64,000 nt of DNA from an uncultured Oxalicibacterium sp. (GCF_913776015.1 NZ_CAJYMD010000053.1:55602-119601), one strand, 5' to 3'; shown: positions 7,483 to 17,035, counted from the stretch's first letter. A program made the numbers and translations. The notes: generated by a model from the letters alone, not told the origin.

Positions 7483-8436
7483 ATGAAACTGGCTTTTGTC
7501 ACCGACCCGCTGGACGGCTTCAAGATCTACAAGGATTCTACCTACGCCATGATGCTTGAGGCGGCGCGACGTGGACATGCGATCCACGTGTTCCAGCACA
7601 AGGATATGGCATTCGAAGGCGGCCGCGTGGTGGCGAATGTTTCGCGCGTGACGCTGACGGGCGATGACAAGGACTGGTTTCGGCAGGAGGCGCCGGTCGC
7701 GCAGGAACTGACTGCATTCGATGCCGTGCTGGAACGTACCGATCCGCCGTTCAACATGGAATACATCTACGCCACCTACCTGCTGGAGCTGGCGCAGAAG
7801 CAGGGTGCACGCGTATTCAACAAGCCAGAGGCGATCCGCAGCTTCAATGAAAAACTCGCGATCGCGCAATTCCCGCAATTCATCGCGCCGACGCTGGTGA
7901 CCAGTGATGCTGCTCGCATCAAGGCTTTTCATGCGGAACACAAGGACATCATCCTCAAGCCGCTCGATGGCATGGGCGGCATAGGTATCTTCCGCGTAAA
8001 GGAAGATGCGATGAATCTCGGCTCGATCATCGAAACACTGACGGCCAACGGCAGCGCCACCATCATGGTGCAGCGCTATATTCCCGAGATCACGCAGGGT
8101 GACAAGCGTATCCTGCTGATCGGCGGGCAGGTTGTGCCGTATTGCCTGGCGCGCATTCCGCAGGGAACGGAGATTCGCGGTAATCTGGCAGTCGGTGGGC
8201 GCGGCGAAGCGCGTGAGATTTCTGCACGCGACCGCGAAATTGGTGAAAGTCTGGCACCGGTATTGTTGCAACGCGGGTTGTTGCTGGTAGGATTGGACGC
8301 CATTGGCGATTTCATGACCGAATTGAACGTGACCAGCCCCACCTGCTTCCAGGAAATTCAGCAACAGACAGGTTTTGATGTGGCCGCCATGTTCATCGAC
8401 GCGCTGGAAAAGCACGCGGCAAACTGGAATGCATAA
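7483..8436 (+). CDS. gshB: Glutathione synthetase
   Basis: A 317-residue ATP-grasp enzyme that adds glycine to gamma-glutamylcysteine. The N-terminal substrate domain begins MKLAFVTDPLDGFKIYKDST, and the ATP-grasp part contains KPLDGMGGIGIFR around residue 165 and the metal-binding NVTSPTCFQEI near residue 285. Length is normal for the family. It completes glutathione synthesis together with gshA just upstream; the 69-base gap to the EIIA gene suggests that it may be cotranscribed with the PTS genes. Confidence 0.96.
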   Translation: MKLAFVTDPLDGFKIYKDSTYAMMLEAARRGHAIHVFQHKDMAFEGGRVVANVSRVTLTGDDKDWFRQEAPVAQELTAFDAVLERTDPPFNMEYIYATYLLELAQKQGARVFNKPEAIRSFNEKLAIAQFPQFIAPTLVTSDAARIKAFHAEHKDIILKPLDGMGGIGIFRVKEDAMNLGSIIETLTANGSATIMVQRYIPEITQGDKRILLIGGQVVPYCLARIPQGTEIRGNLAVGGRGEAREISARDREIGESLAPVLLQRGLLLVGLDAIGDFMTELNVTSPTCFQEIQQQTGFDVAAMFIDALEKHAANWNA

Positions 8437-8504
8437 TGTGATGGCATCGATGGCGGCTGTGCTGCCGGTCGAAGCCCTTTTTAATGCGGATGTGACATAG
8501 ACCG

Positions 8505-8912
8505 ATGGTCGGTATTCTCTTGTTGACCCACGCCCCTCTCGGGCAGGCATTTATTTCTGCGGTAACGCACGTCTTTCGTACGCGGCCCGAGCGGCTCGAA
8601 GCGATCGATGTAATGGCCGATCAGGATACGCGCGAGGTGGAGCGACTGGCACGCGATGCCATCGTTGCGCTCGACGACGGCGCGGGCGTGCTGGTGATTA
8701 CCGATGTCATGGGCGGCACGCCATCGAACTGCTCGCTGGGTTTGTGCGGCGTGGAAAATGTGCAGGTGATCGCGGGCATCAGTTTGCCCATGCTGCTGCG
8801 TGCCATGACGTATCGCAACGATACGCTCGACGTGACCGTGGAAATGGCGCTCGCCGGTGCACAGGGCGGTGCCGTGCGAGTCGACAATCGTGTACGACTT
8901 TCTCCCAACTGA
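8505..8912 (+). CDS. PTS system mannose-type EIIA component
   Basis: A 135-residue EIIA-Man domain (PF03610 type). The phosphorylated histidine is His9 in LLTHAPLG, and the ITDVMGGTPSN segment around residue 65 is the family dimer and active-site signature. There is no EIIB domain fused, unlike E. coli ManX. It precedes ptsH by 30 bases and ptsI follows. No sugar permease component is present in the window, so this EIIA most likely belongs to the regulatory PTS found in many betaproteobacteria, where EI, HPr and EIIA form a signalling relay and do not move sugar. Confidence 0.9.
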   Translation: MVGILLLTHAPLGQAFISAVTHVFRTRPERLEAIDVMADQDTREVERLARDAIVALDDGAGVLVITDVMGGTPSNCSLGLCGVENVQVIAGISLPMLLRAMTYRNDTLDVTVEMALAGAQGGAVRVDNRVRLSPN

Positions 8913-8942
8913 TTCTTCTTCATCCTCGCGACGATAATAAAA

Positions 8943-9212
8943 ATGATCGAACAGGAAATCGAAATCATCAACAAGCTCGGCCTGCATGCGCGTGCTTCTG
9001 CCAAGTTCACGCAACTGGCGACCAAATACAAAAGTGAAGTCTGGCTGACGCGCAACAAGCGAAGGGTGAATGCCAAGTCCATCATGGGCGTGATGATGCT
9101 GGCTGCCGGCAAGGGATCCAAGGTCACGCTGGAAACGAATGGTCCGGACGAGCGGGAATGTTTCGATGCGCTGGTCGGTCTGGTGCAGGACAAGTTCGGC
9201 GAAGGCGAGTAA
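8943..9212 (+). CDS. ptsH: Phosphocarrier protein HPr
   Basis: An 89-residue HPr. His15 in GLHARASAKF is the residue phosphorylated by enzyme I. The second regulatory site, Ser46 in NAKSIMGVMML, is conserved in the form recognised by HPr kinase/phosphorylase, so a kinase gene (hprK) would be expected elsewhere in the genome. The start has an upstream GACGATAATAAA stretch with only a weak ribosome binding site, which suggests coupling to the EIIA gene. Confidence 0.95.
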   Translation: MIEQEIEIINKLGLHARASAKFTQLATKYKSEVWLTRNKRRVNAKSIMGVMMLAAGKGSKVTLETNGPDERECFDALVGLVQDKFGEGE

Positions 9213-9322
9213 GCTCGATAGCGGTGTGCAAGGTGCACTGTTTGCCATGCGTGCAGGCATGCCGTGACTTTTAGTTTTGCTTCTCGTGTTCTGAATTTCG
9301 TGCTTTTATCCAGGCGGCTCCG

Positions 9323-11071
9323 ATGACTTCCTTCACGCTCCACGGTATTCCGGTTTCGCGCGGTATTGCGATTGGCCGTGCGCACATTCTTTCGCCGGCT
9401 GCACTGGATGTACAGCATTACCTGATCGCTGCTGATCAGGTGGAAACCGAAGTGCAGCGATTGCAATCGGCAATTGCCACCGTCCACACCGAATTGCAGA
9501 CGCTCTGGAGCGAGTTGCCCAAGGATGCGCCCGCCGAGCTGGGTGCGTTCATCGACGTCCACGTGCTGATTCTGTCGGATCCGATGCTGTCGGAAATTCC
9601 ACTCGATATCATCCGCACGCGTCATTACAACGCCGAATGGGCATTGGCAACGCAGATCGAGGAATTGTCCGCGCAGTTCGACGAAGTCGAAGATGCCTAT
9701 CTGCGCGAGCGTAAGGCCGATATCGAACAGGTTGGCGAGCGCGTGCTGAAGGTGTTGACCGGCACAGCTAATCTGCTGCCACGCATCGATGAAGTCAGCG
9801 AAGGTACGCCCGCCATGATCGTGGTGGCCCGCGACATTTCGCCTGCCGACATGCTGCAATTCCGTGACCGTGCCTTCAGCGGCTTCATCACCGATCTGGG
9901 CGGACAAAACTCGCATACGGCCATTGTGGCGCGCAGTCTTGATATTCCGGCCACGGTCGGCGTTTCAAATGCTTCCACACTCGTCAAGCAGAATGACTGG
10001 CTGATCATCGATGGCGATGCCGGCGTGGTGGTCGTCGCACCGTCGCCGCTGGTACTCGAACAGTATCGCGAGAAGCACGCCAGGCAGGTGCGCGATCGCA
10101 AGAAGCTGGGCAAGATTCGCAAGACGCCATCGGTCACGCGCGATGGCACGCCGATCACCCTGCTCGCCAATATCGAATTTCCCGACGATTGCCCGCAGGC
10201 GCTCGAAGGCGGTGCGCATGGCGTGGGCTTGTTCCGTTCCGAGTTCCTGTTCATGAATCGCCCTGAGGGCGCGCCGCTGCCCAGCGAGGAAGAGCAGTTC
10301 ATTTCCTACAAGCAGGCTGTCATTGCGATGAAGGGGCGGCCGGTCACGATCCGTACGCTCGATAGCGGTGCCGACAAGCCGATCGATTTCATGGAACATT
10401 CCTCGCTCAATCCGGCGCTGGGGCGGCGTGCGATTCGTTTCTGCCTGTCCGAGCCGCAAATGTTTCTGACGCAGTTGCGCGCCATCTTGCGTGCTTCGGC
10501 ATTTGGTTCGATCAAGTTGCTGATTCCAATGCTGGCGCATGCATCCGAGATCGAGCAGACGCTGGCCTTGATCGAGCAGGCCAAGACCCAGTTGCGCAAG
10601 GAAAAGATCAAGTTCGATGAAGCCTTGCCGATCGGTGCGATGATCGAAATCCCGGCAGCGGCTTTGGCATTGCCCTTGTTCATCAAGCGTCTGAACTTTC
10701 TGTCGATCGGCACCAACGACCTGATTCAGTACACGCTGGCGATCGACCGTGTGGATCATGAAGTCGCGCATCTTTACAATCCGCTGCATCCGGCGATTTT
10801 GTTCCTGCTGTCGCACACGATCGGTACCGCCATCAAGGCGGGATTGCCGATCTCCGTGTGTGGCGAGATGGCAGGCGACATCAAGATGACGCGATTGTTG
10901 CTAGGCATGGGATTGCGTGAATTTTCGATGCATCCGGCCCAGTTGCTGGCAGTGAAGAATGAAATCATCAACAGTGATCTCGGTTTGATCGAGCCCGTGA
11001 CGCGCAAGCTGTTGCGCACTTACGAGCCGCGCGCCATCAATGAGGTGATCGAAAAGCTGCAGCAGTTATAA
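9323..11071 (+). CDS. ptsI: PTS enzyme I (phosphoenolpyruvate-protein phosphotransferase)
   Basis: A 582-residue enzyme of normal length. The N-terminal phospho-histidine domain has GGQNSHTAIVARSLDIPA with the active His at about residue 198. The PEP-binding TIM-barrel follows, with GVGLFRSEFLFMNR near 310, SIGTNDLIQYTLAIDR near 460 and the active-site Cys in VCGEMAGD near 512. It takes phosphate from PEP and passes it to HPr encoded just upstream. The 110-base gap after ptsH holds no visible terminator. Confidence 0.96.
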   Translation: MTSFTLHGIPVSRGIAIGRAHILSPAALDVQHYLIAADQVETEVQRLQSAIATVHTELQTLWSELPKDAPAELGAFIDVHVLILSDPMLSEIPLDIIRTRHYNAEWALATQIEELSAQFDEVEDAYLRERKADIEQVGERVLKVLTGTANLLPRIDEVSEGTPAMIVVARDISPADMLQFRDRAFSGFITDLGGQNSHTAIVARSLDIPATVGVSNASTLVKQNDWLIIDGDAGVVVVAPSPLVLEQYREKHARQVRDRKKLGKIRKTPSVTRDGTPITLLANIEFPDDCPQALEGGAHGVGLFRSEFLFMNRPEGAPLPSEEEQFISYKQAVIAMKGRPVTIRTLDSGADKPIDFMEHSSLNPALGRRAIRFCLSEPQMFLTQLRAILRASAFGSIKLLIPMLAHASEIEQTLALIEQAKTQLRKEKIKFDEALPIGAMIEIPAAALALPLFIKRLNFLSIGTNDLIQYTLAIDRVDHEVAHLYNPLHPAILFLLSHTIGTAIKAGLPISVCGEMAGDIKMTRLLLGMGLREFSMHPAQLLAVKNEIINSDLGLIEPVTRKLLRTYEPRAINEVIEKLQQL

Positions 11072-11191
11072 CGCGCGATTGCCGCTTGTCGTGCGGTGAT
11101 GCCATTGGCTGTGCAATGCGCATGCCGTGCACAGTGTGGCCTCTAGTCATCGTCTCTACGCCATTTTTCCCGTCGTGTTCTTATGGATGCA

Positions 11192-11776
11192 TCACGCTAG
11201 CAGCGTGGCACCGATTACCGCACCTGCAATCAGCAACCACAGAATTTGAATGCGCGTGGTGAGCATCAGGACAACCGTTGCCGTCGTCATCAGCCACAAC
11301 GGCCACGCTTGCCATGGCAAGCCGTGTGTGCCGGCCATCAACCATCCAGTGGCGAGTACCAGGCCGATCACAACCGGCCCCAAGCCGAGGCGGAATGCAC
11401 GTACGGCGCATATGTCCCGATGACGTTGCACCCAGCGTGAAACGTAGTAGGTGAACAGTGTGCTGGGCAGCAGCATGCCGGTCATCGTCAGTAGCATGCC
11501 CAGCAAGCCGGGCAGCATGCCGCCGGCATTGAGCCCGATATTCCAGCCCATCAATGCCACGAACAGGATATTGGGGCCCGGCGCAGACTGCGCAATCGTG
11601 ATCGAGCTATTGAATTGTGCGTCGGTGAGCCAATGCTGTTGATCGACCAGATAGCGATGCATCTCGGGAGCAGTAGCCAGTGCGCCGCCGACAGATAACA
11701 GTGACAAAGCCAGGTAATGCAAAAACAGGTGCAACCATTCGTTCGCCTGCATCGAGAGGGAAAGTGTGGTGCTCAT
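11192..11776 (-). CDS. chrA: Chromate transporter, second half (short CHR protein)
   Basis: A 194-residue membrane protein of the chromate transport family. It begins at ATG 11776, overlapping the TGA of the preceding CHR gene by four bases (ATGA), which fixes the start; a longer frame is open upstream but lies inside that gene. The family motif is seen as FNSSITIAQSAPGPNILFVALMGW in part (SITIAQSAPGPN), and five to six membrane segments follow. Short CHR proteins work in pairs of opposite membrane orientation to export chromate, and may also move sulphate-like anions. It lies convergent to ptsI. Confidence 0.88.
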   Translation of the reverse strand: MSTTLSLSMQANEWLHLFLHYLALSLLSVGGALATAPEMHRYLVDQQHWLTDAQFNSSITIAQSAPGPNILFVALMGWNIGLNAGGMLPGLLGMLLTMTGMLLPSTLFTYYVSRWVQRHRDICAVRAFRLGLGPVVIGLVLATGWLMAGTHGLPWQAWPLWLMTTATVVLMLTTRIQILWLLIAGAVIGATLLA

Positions 11777-12336
11777 GACTTGAGCCGCGCATAGGCAAGC
11801 AGGCTGCCGAGTAAGCCGATGCTGAACAGCGGATAGATCAATGGCAAGCGCAAGAGTGCCACCGCGATAAAGCAGGCTGCCGTTAACAGCAGACACAATT
11901 TCATGCCGAGCGGATTATTGCGCAAGGCACCCATCAAGCGAATGCCCGTTGCCAGGATCAGTCCGGCCGCAACGGCCCCCATGCCCTTGAGCGCACCACC
12001 CACTTGCGGTTGATCGGCAAAAGGAGCGTAAAGAATGGCGATGCCGAGAATGAGTAGCAACGGTGCGATGAGCATGCCGGCAAATGCAGCCAATGCGCCG
12101 CTCGCGCCAAAATAACGATTGCCGACGATGACCGACAGATTCACCACGTTCGGTCCCGGCAGGGTTTGCGCGATTGCCCAATCCTCGATGAATTCTTCGC
12201 GTGTCAGCCAGCGCTTGCGCTCCACCAGTTCGCGCTGGACCACCGCCATGACGCCACCGAAGCCCTGCAGTGAGAGCAAGGTGAACGAAAGGAATAGGTC
12301 TAGACAATTTTTTGGGCAGGATGTCAGGCTATTCAC
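11773..12336 (-). CDS. chrA: Chromate transporter, first half (short CHR protein)
   Basis: A 187-residue partner of the gene at 11192, transcribed first. It carries the classical signatures FGGVMAVVQRELVERKRWLT in full and IAQTLPGPNVVNLSVIVG, followed by about five hydrophobic helices. The start is a GTG at 12336 without a strong ribosome binding site. The paired arrangement with a four-base overlap indicates translational coupling and an equimolar complex. The divergent neighbour is the SAM-II-controlled metX, with which it has no functional link. Confidence 0.88.
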   Translation of the reverse strand: MNSLTSCPKNCLDLFLSFTLLSLQGFGGVMAVVQRELVERKRWLTREEFIEDWAIAQTLPGPNVVNLSVIVGNRYFGASGALAAFAGMLIAPLLLILGIAILYAPFADQPQVGGALKGMGAVAAGLILATGIRLMGALRNNPLGMKLCLLLTAACFIAVALLRLPLIYPLFSIGLLGSLLAYARLKS

Positions 12337-12413
12337 AATATTTTCGACCTTTGTAAAAAGACAATTTTAGACGTCGTTTGACGGCCTCGCACGACTTGTT
12401 TATCCTTGCACCA

Positions 12414-12466
12414 TTGCGCCGATTTGAGATCAGCTTGCGGGCGCGTAACAAATACGGCTAAAGCGT
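12414..12466 (+). promoter_or_regulatory. SAM-II riboswitch aptamer upstream of metX
   Basis: The segment carries every conserved element of the SAM-II (SAM_alpha) aptamer in order: P1 5' strand GCGCC (12416-12420), GATTTGA, CTTGC, P1 3' strand GGCGC (12440-12444), AACAAAT and the pseudoknot strand GGCTAAAGC. It aligns by memory, almost base for base, with the crystallised metX aptamer from the Sargasso Sea metagenome. It binds S-adenosylmethionine. It lies 116 bases before metX and 22 bases before an intrinsic terminator, so control is probably at transcription. Confidence 0.88.
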
Positions 12467-12487
12467 ACTCGACAGAGTTCAGACATT

Positions 12488-12519
12488 AGCCCGTAAGCAA
12501 CTTGCTTCCGGGCTTTTTT
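12488..12519 (+). terminator. Riboswitch-controlled intrinsic terminator in the metX leader
   Basis: AGCCCG-T-AAGC and GCTT-C-CGGGCT form a long stem followed by six T residues. Its 5' arm GCCCGTAAGC (12489-12498) can pair with the aptamer segment GCTTGCGGGC (12433-12442) over ten bases with one G-U pair, which gives a ready antiterminator when SAM is absent. Confidence 0.85.
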
Positions 12520-12581
12520 GTTTTTGGTGCGTGGTGGAATATTTCACGCGCTGCGGGTTTGTGCCTTATTGACCGGATGCC

Positions 12582-13736
12582 ATGACTTCTCTCGGAATCG
12601 TCTCGCCGCAATCGATGTTTTTTGCCGAACCGCTGCTTTTGCAGAGCGGGGCGCAGATCGCCGACTACACGCTTGTCTATGAAACCTACGGCACGCTCAA
12701 TGCCGATCGTTCCAATGCCGTGCTGGTGTGCCATGCGCTGAATGCCTCGCATCATGTGGCGGGCACCTATGGTGACGACAAGGGCACGCGTGGCTGGTGG
12801 GACAACATGGTAGGGCCGGGCAAGCCGCTGGATACGGATCGCTTCTTCGTCATCGGCGTCAATAACCTTGGTTCGTGTTTCGGTTCGACAGGGCCGATGC
12901 ATACGAATCCGGCGACGGGCAAGCCCTATGGCGCGCATTTTCCGGTGGTGACGGTGGAAGACTGGGTAAAGGCGCAGGCACGCCTAGCCGATGCGTTGGG
13001 GATTACGCAGTTTGCAGCGGTCATGGGCGGTTCGCTGGGTGGCATGCAAGCCTTGTCGTGGAGCATCCAGTTTCCTGAACGCTTGCGACATTGCCTCGTG
13101 ATTGCCTCGACGCCCAAGCTGTCGACGCAAAACATCGCCTTCGACGATGTGGCGCGGCAGGCGATTCTGACCGATCCCGACTATCACGGCGGCGATTTTT
13201 ACGAGCATGGCGTGGTGCCGAAAAACGGTTTGCGCGTGGCGCGCATGCTCGGCCATATCACTTATCTGTCTGACGACGTGATGGCGGCCAAGTTTGGGCG
13301 TGAGTTGCGTTCGGGCAGTTATCAGTTCGGCTTTGGGATCGATTTCGAGATCGAGTCCTATCTGCGCTATCAGGGCGACAAGTTTTCCGAATACTTCGAT
13401 GCCAACACGTATCTGCTGATTACCAAGGCGCTCGATTATTTCGATCCGGCACGTGATCACGGTGGCGACTTGTCGAAGGCGCTCGAAGTCACGCGCGCCA
13501 AATTCTTGGTGGTGTCGTTCACGACCGACTGGCGCTTTGCGCCGGAGCGCAGTCGCGAGATTGTCCAGGCGCTGGTCGATAACCAGCGTGTCGTGACGTA
13601 TGCAGAAATCGACGCGCCGCATGGTCACGATGCTTTCCTGCTCGACGATGCCCGCTACATGAACGTGGTGCGTGCGTATTTCGACGGAATGGCAGCCGAG
13701 ATCGGCGCCAAACAACTGGCAGGAGAGCAGGCATGA
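12582..13736 (+). CDS. metX: Homoserine O-acyltransferase (MetX)
   Basis: A 384-residue alpha/beta-hydrolase that acylates homoserine at the entry to methionine synthesis. The nucleophile elbow is [10 protein letters not shown] with Ser151; the catalytic Asp and His are in [11 protein letters not shown] and HGHDAFLLD near the C-terminus. The oxyanion segment [12 protein letters not shown] is intact. Acetyl- and succinyl-transferring MetX enzymes look alike, and many betaproteobacterial ones use succinyl-CoA, so the acyl donor cannot be told from the family alone. Expression is controlled by the SAM-II riboswitch upstream; metW overlaps its stop by four bases. Confidence 0.95.
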   Translation: MTSLGIVSPQSMFFAEPLLLQSGAQIADYTLVYETYGTLNADRSNAVLVCHALNASHHVAGTYGDDKGTRGWWDNMVGPGKPLDTDRFFVIGVNNLGSCFGSTGPMHTNPATGKPYGAHFPVVTVEDWVKAQARLADALGITQFAAVMGGSLGGMQALSWSIQFPERLRHCLVIASTPKLSTQNIAFDDVARQAILTDPDYHGGDFYEHGVVPKNGLRVARMLGHITYLSDDVMAAKFGRELRSGSYQFGFGIDFEIESYLRYQGDKFSEYFDANTYLLITKALDYFDPARDHGGDLSKALEVTRAKFLVVSFTTDWRFAPERSREIVQALVDNQRVVTYAEIDAPHGHDAFLLDDARYMNVVRAYFDGMAAEIGAKQLAGEQA

Positions 13737-14335
13737 CTTTCGACGAATTGAGCATCCTGCGTCCCGATCTGGCCTTCATCGCGCACTGGGTTCGCAAGCG
13801 AACGCGCGTGCTTGATCTGGCGTGCGGCAATGGTGTCATGCTGCAGTATCTGCAGACCGACAAGCAGTGCAGCGGTTACGGCATCGAGATCGATGACGCC
13901 ATGATTCCGCAGTGCGTCGAACGCGGCGTGTCGGTGATCCAGCGCGATCTGGAAACGGGTTTATCGATCTTCCGCGACAACACGTTCGATACCGTGTTGT
14001 GCCTGTCCGCGCTGCAGATGATGAAGGATGTCGAAGGCGTGTTGCGCGACATCGCGCGCGTTGGGCACGAGGCGATCGTCTCCTTCCCCAATTTCGGTTA
14101 CTGGCCGCATCGCATCGCCTTACTGCGGGGCCGCATGCCGGTTTCCAAGAGCCTGCCTTACGAGTGGTACGACACGCCCAACCTACGTTGCGCGACCATT
14201 CGTGATTTCGAGGCGCTGGCAGTCGAAGTCGGTTTGCAGGTGATTGATTGCGTGGCGCTCGATGACGGCAAGCCGGTCGACTTTCTACCCAACTGGCGCG
14301 GCAGTCTGGCCGTATTCCGTTTGCGCAAAGCTTGA
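13733..14335 (+). CDS. metW: Methionine biosynthesis protein MetW
   Basis: A 200-residue protein with the fold of SAM-dependent methyltransferases: the glycine-rich motif [15 protein letters not shown] lies near residues 24-38, and [11 protein letters not shown] with [12 protein letters not shown] are MetW family marks. It begins in the ATGA overlap with metX, the usual metXW arrangement. MetW is needed with MetX for homoserine acylation in several bacteria and is thought to activate MetX; a methyl-transfer reaction has not been established from sequence. It ends 24 bases before the convergent ampG-like gene. Confidence 0.93.
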   Translation: MTFDELSILRPDLAFIAHWVRKRTRVLDLACGNGVMLQYLQTDKQCSGYGIEIDDAMIPQCVERGVSVIQRDLETGLSIFRDNTFDTVLCLSALQMMKDVEGVLRDIARVGHEAIVSFPNFGYWPHRIALLRGRMPVSKSLPYEWYDTPNLRCATIRDFEALAVEVGLQVIDCVALDDGKPVDFLPNWRGSLAVFRLRKA

Positions 14336-14359
14336 CGCGTCAGTCGTCATCGCTTCAGA

Positions 14360-15691
14360 TCACTCCGCTTTGCGGGCTGGCACCACGCGGGCGGCCAGCC
14401 ACAGCAGGAACAGCACCGGCACGCCGAGCAGCGCCGTCGCCGTGAAGAAATTCGCATAGCCGAAGGCATCCACATACGCACCCGAGTAGCCGGCGATGAA
14501 TTTCGGCACCAGCAGCATCATCGAACTGAACAGCGCGTATTGCGTGGCCGAATAGCTGATGTTGGTCAGGCTCGACAGATAACCGATGAAAGCTGCACTG
14601 GCGATGCCACCAGCCAGGTTGTCGGCCGACACGACGAGCATTAGCGCCGTCACGTCATGGCCGTGATGCGACAGCCAGACGAACAGCAGATTGCTTGCAG
14701 CGCTCAGGATCGCGCCCAGCATCAGGATACGCATCATGCCGAAACGCATCGACAGCGAGCCACCGATGAAGGCACCTACCAGCGTCATGATCACGCCGAA
14801 CACTTTGGTGACCGCGGCGACTTCATCCTTGCTGTAGCCCATGTCCACATAAAACGGATTGGCCATGATGCCCATCACCACATCACTGATGCGATAGACG
14901 GCAATCAGCGAAAGGATGATCACGGCCTGCCAGCGATAGCGCAGGATGAATTCGCGGAACGGGCCAATCACGACGTCGTCGATCCATGCTGCCAGATTCT
15001 TGGCTGGCGGCATGACACGTCGTGCAGGCTCCTTGCAGAACAGTACGGTCACTACGCCTACCAGCATCGATGCCGCCATCACCAGATACGCGGTGCGCCA
15101 GGCCAGCGCCTGATAGCCGGCCACATCGCTGAGTTCGGCGCGCGCTGCAATCCACAATACGCCGGCACCGGCCCAGATCATCGCCAGCCGATAGCCGGTC
15201 TGATAGTTGGCCGCCAGCGCTGGCTGACGGTCGGTGTCGGCAGATTCGATACGGAAGGCATCGAGCGCAATATCCTGCGTCGCCGAACCGAAGGCGACTG
15301 CCAGCGCACACCAGACTACGGGTTCCAGCGCGAGTTGCGGATCGTTGAATGCCATGCCGCACAAACCACCAATGATCGCCAGTTGCGACAGCAGCAGCCA
15401 GCTACGGCGACGGCCCATCTTGCGCGTCAGCAAAGGAATCGGCATGCGATCGACCAGCGGTGCCCATGCCCATTTGAATGCATAGGCCAGGCCGACCCAG
15501 CTCAGATAACCGATGGTGCTGCGGTCGATGCCGGCTTCCCGCAGCCAGAAACTCAGGGTGCCCAGCACCAACATCAGCGGCAGGCCGGCAGAAAAGCCGA
15601 GAAACAGCATGCGCAACGTGGCGGGTTCAAAGTAGACCTTGAGGGTGTCCGACCACGAGCGTCGAGGGACGCTGCTGTTGCGAAAAATCAT
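14360..15691 (-). CDS. ampG: AmpG-family muropeptide permease
   Basis: A 443-residue transporter of the major facilitator superfamily with twelve predicted membrane segments. The N-terminal part LRMLFLGFSAGLPLMLVLGTL and the stretch GSATQDIALDAFRIE near residue 140 are AmpG signatures. AmpG imports anhydromuropeptides released during cell-wall turnover for recycling and for signalling to AmpR where beta-lactamase is inducible. No beta-lactamase or ampR is in the window. ATG 15691 (MIFRNSSVPRRS) is preferred over an ATG at 15754 that would add a polar extension. Confidence 0.88.
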   Translation of the reverse strand: MIFRNSSVPRRSWSDTLKVYFEPATLRMLFLGFSAGLPLMLVLGTLSFWLREAGIDRSTIGYLSWVGLAYAFKWAWAPLVDRMPIPLLTRKMGRRRSWLLLSQLAIIGGLCGMAFNDPQLALEPVVWCALAVAFGSATQDIALDAFRIESADTDRQPALAANYQTGYRLAMIWAGAGVLWIAARAELSDVAGYQALAWRTAYLVMAASMLVGVVTVLFCKEPARRVMPPAKNLAAWIDDVVIGPFREFILRYRWQAVIILSLIAVYRISDVVMGIMANPFYVDMGYSKDEVAAVTKVFGVIMTLVGAFIGGSLSMRFGMMRILMLGAILSAASNLLFVWLSHHGHDVTALMLVVSADNLAGGIASAAFIGYLSSLTNISYSATQYALFSSMMLLVPKFIAGYSGAYVDAFGYANFFTATALLGVPVLFLLWLAARVVPARKAE

Positions 15692-15895
15692 GTTTCTGCT
15701 GCCTTGGATAAAAGAGACGCCGGCTGCTTGCCGGTCAGTGGCTGATGCTGACACAAGAGCATGGCATCAGCAAGCGGGATCAGGGGTGCGACGCAATGGC
15801 AACAGCGGTCAAGCAACACGGCGAATGGGCACCAGATGCGTCGTGCAATCCGAAGCGAGGACGCATGGTCGGCATCGACATGCATTGCCCCGGTT

Positions 15896-17035
15896 TTATT
15901 CGAGCCAGCGCGCCCGGCTGGCAGCAATCGCAATGCCGATGGCCAGCACCGCCACGAAGGTCAATCCGATCGAAAGACCCCAATGCTGTGCCAGAAAGCC
16001 GATCACGGGCGGGCCGATCAAGCCACCGCTATAGCTGAAGGTGGCGACTGCTGCCAGCGCCGTCGAACCATGTCTGCCGGCGGCGCTGAAGACAAAGGGA
16101 AACACGGCGGCCAGACCGGCACCCGCCAGCGCGAAGCCGGCAATCGTCAGCGGCACATTGATGGCGAGAATGGCTACGAGAATGCCAATGGCGGCCAGCA
16201 CGGCACCGCTACTGACCACCTTGCGCGCACCGAAACGATCCTTGAAACGGTCGCATACCAACCGAGCCAACAGCATCAGGCAGGCGAAACCGGCGAATGC
16301 CAGGGGTGCCACGCCATCATGCACGTGCAGGCGGTCCGTCATGAAGACGCCGCTCCAGTCGGCAATCGATCCTTCCGCCACGGCGCCGCAAAAACCGATG
16401 ATGCCCAGCATCACCAGCGGGCCGTGCGCGACGGCAAACAGCTTGCGCGTCGGGTCACGCTCGGCGCGTAGCGAGGGCAGACTGTGCGCGCACAGGTAGA
16501 GCAGCGGCAGCATGCCGATGGCAACCAGACTGAAATGCATGACAACCGTGATACCCATGCCGGCCATTGCCGCACCCAGCAAGGCGCCGGAAAGCGTACC
16601 AACGCAGAACCACGCATGCAGCAGCGACATTGTCGAACGTCCGGCCAGTTTCTCCTGCTCGGTACCAATCGCATTGATGGCGACATCGAAACAGCCAGAG
16701 CCAGCGCCGAGCACGAAAGCTGCCGCGATCAGCCAGGCAAGCGATGGCGCAATGGCAAGGCATGGCATGGTGAGCAGCAGACCGAGTCCGGCAAACCATG
16801 CAGCCTTGGGGCCGCCGAAGCGATCAACCAGCCACGCTGCCAGTGGAAACGACGTAACGGCGCCAAAGCCTGCGCCCAGCAACACGAAGCCGAGTTGGGC
16901 AGGGCTAAGCAACAAATTGTCGCGAATCGCCGGAATGCGAGCTGCCCACGAGGCGTAGACGACGCCCAGCAGGATGAACAGGAACGGGGTGGCAATGCGC
17001 GCCAGACGTGGCGCGGGAACGGCGATGGTGCTCAT
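15896..17035 (-). CDS. MFS transporter, YbjJ-like
   Basis: A 379-residue permease with twelve predicted membrane segments. Family marks include GVVYASWAARIPAIRD in the first loop, FDVAINAIG near residue 125 and AFPFVFSAAGRHG-like residues near the C-terminal half (AVFPFVFSAAGR). This branch includes E. coli YbjJ, whose substrate is not known. The start at ATG 17035 (MSTIAVPAPRLARIATPFL) places the first helix at the expected distance; the frame is open for 72 codons more but that extension looks non-coding. It lies alone between ampG and phoX on the same strand. Confidence 0.8.
   Translation of the reverse strand: MSTIAVPAPRLARIATPFLFILLGVVYASWAARIPAIRDNLLLSPAQLGFVLLGAGFGAVTSFPLAAWLVDRFGGPKAAWFAGLGLLLTMPCLAIAPSLAWLIAAAFVLGAGSGCFDVAINAIGTEQEKLAGRSTMSLLHAWFCVGTLSGALLGAAMAGMGITVVMHFSLVAIGMLPLLYLCAHSLPSLRAERDPTRKLFAVAHGPLVMLGIIGFCGAVAEGSIADWSGVFMTDRLHVHDGVAPLAFAGFACLMLLARLVCDRFKDRFGARKVVSSGAVLAAIGILVAILAINVPLTIAGFALAGAGLAAVFPFVFSAAGRHGSTALAAVATFSYSGGLIGPPVIGFLAQHWGLSIGLTFVAVLAIGIAIAASRARWLE

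Noticed and set aside
14657..15745. 362-codon plus-strand frame
   Set aside because: Antisense to the ampG-like gene and low-complexity in Gln, Arg and His; no domain.
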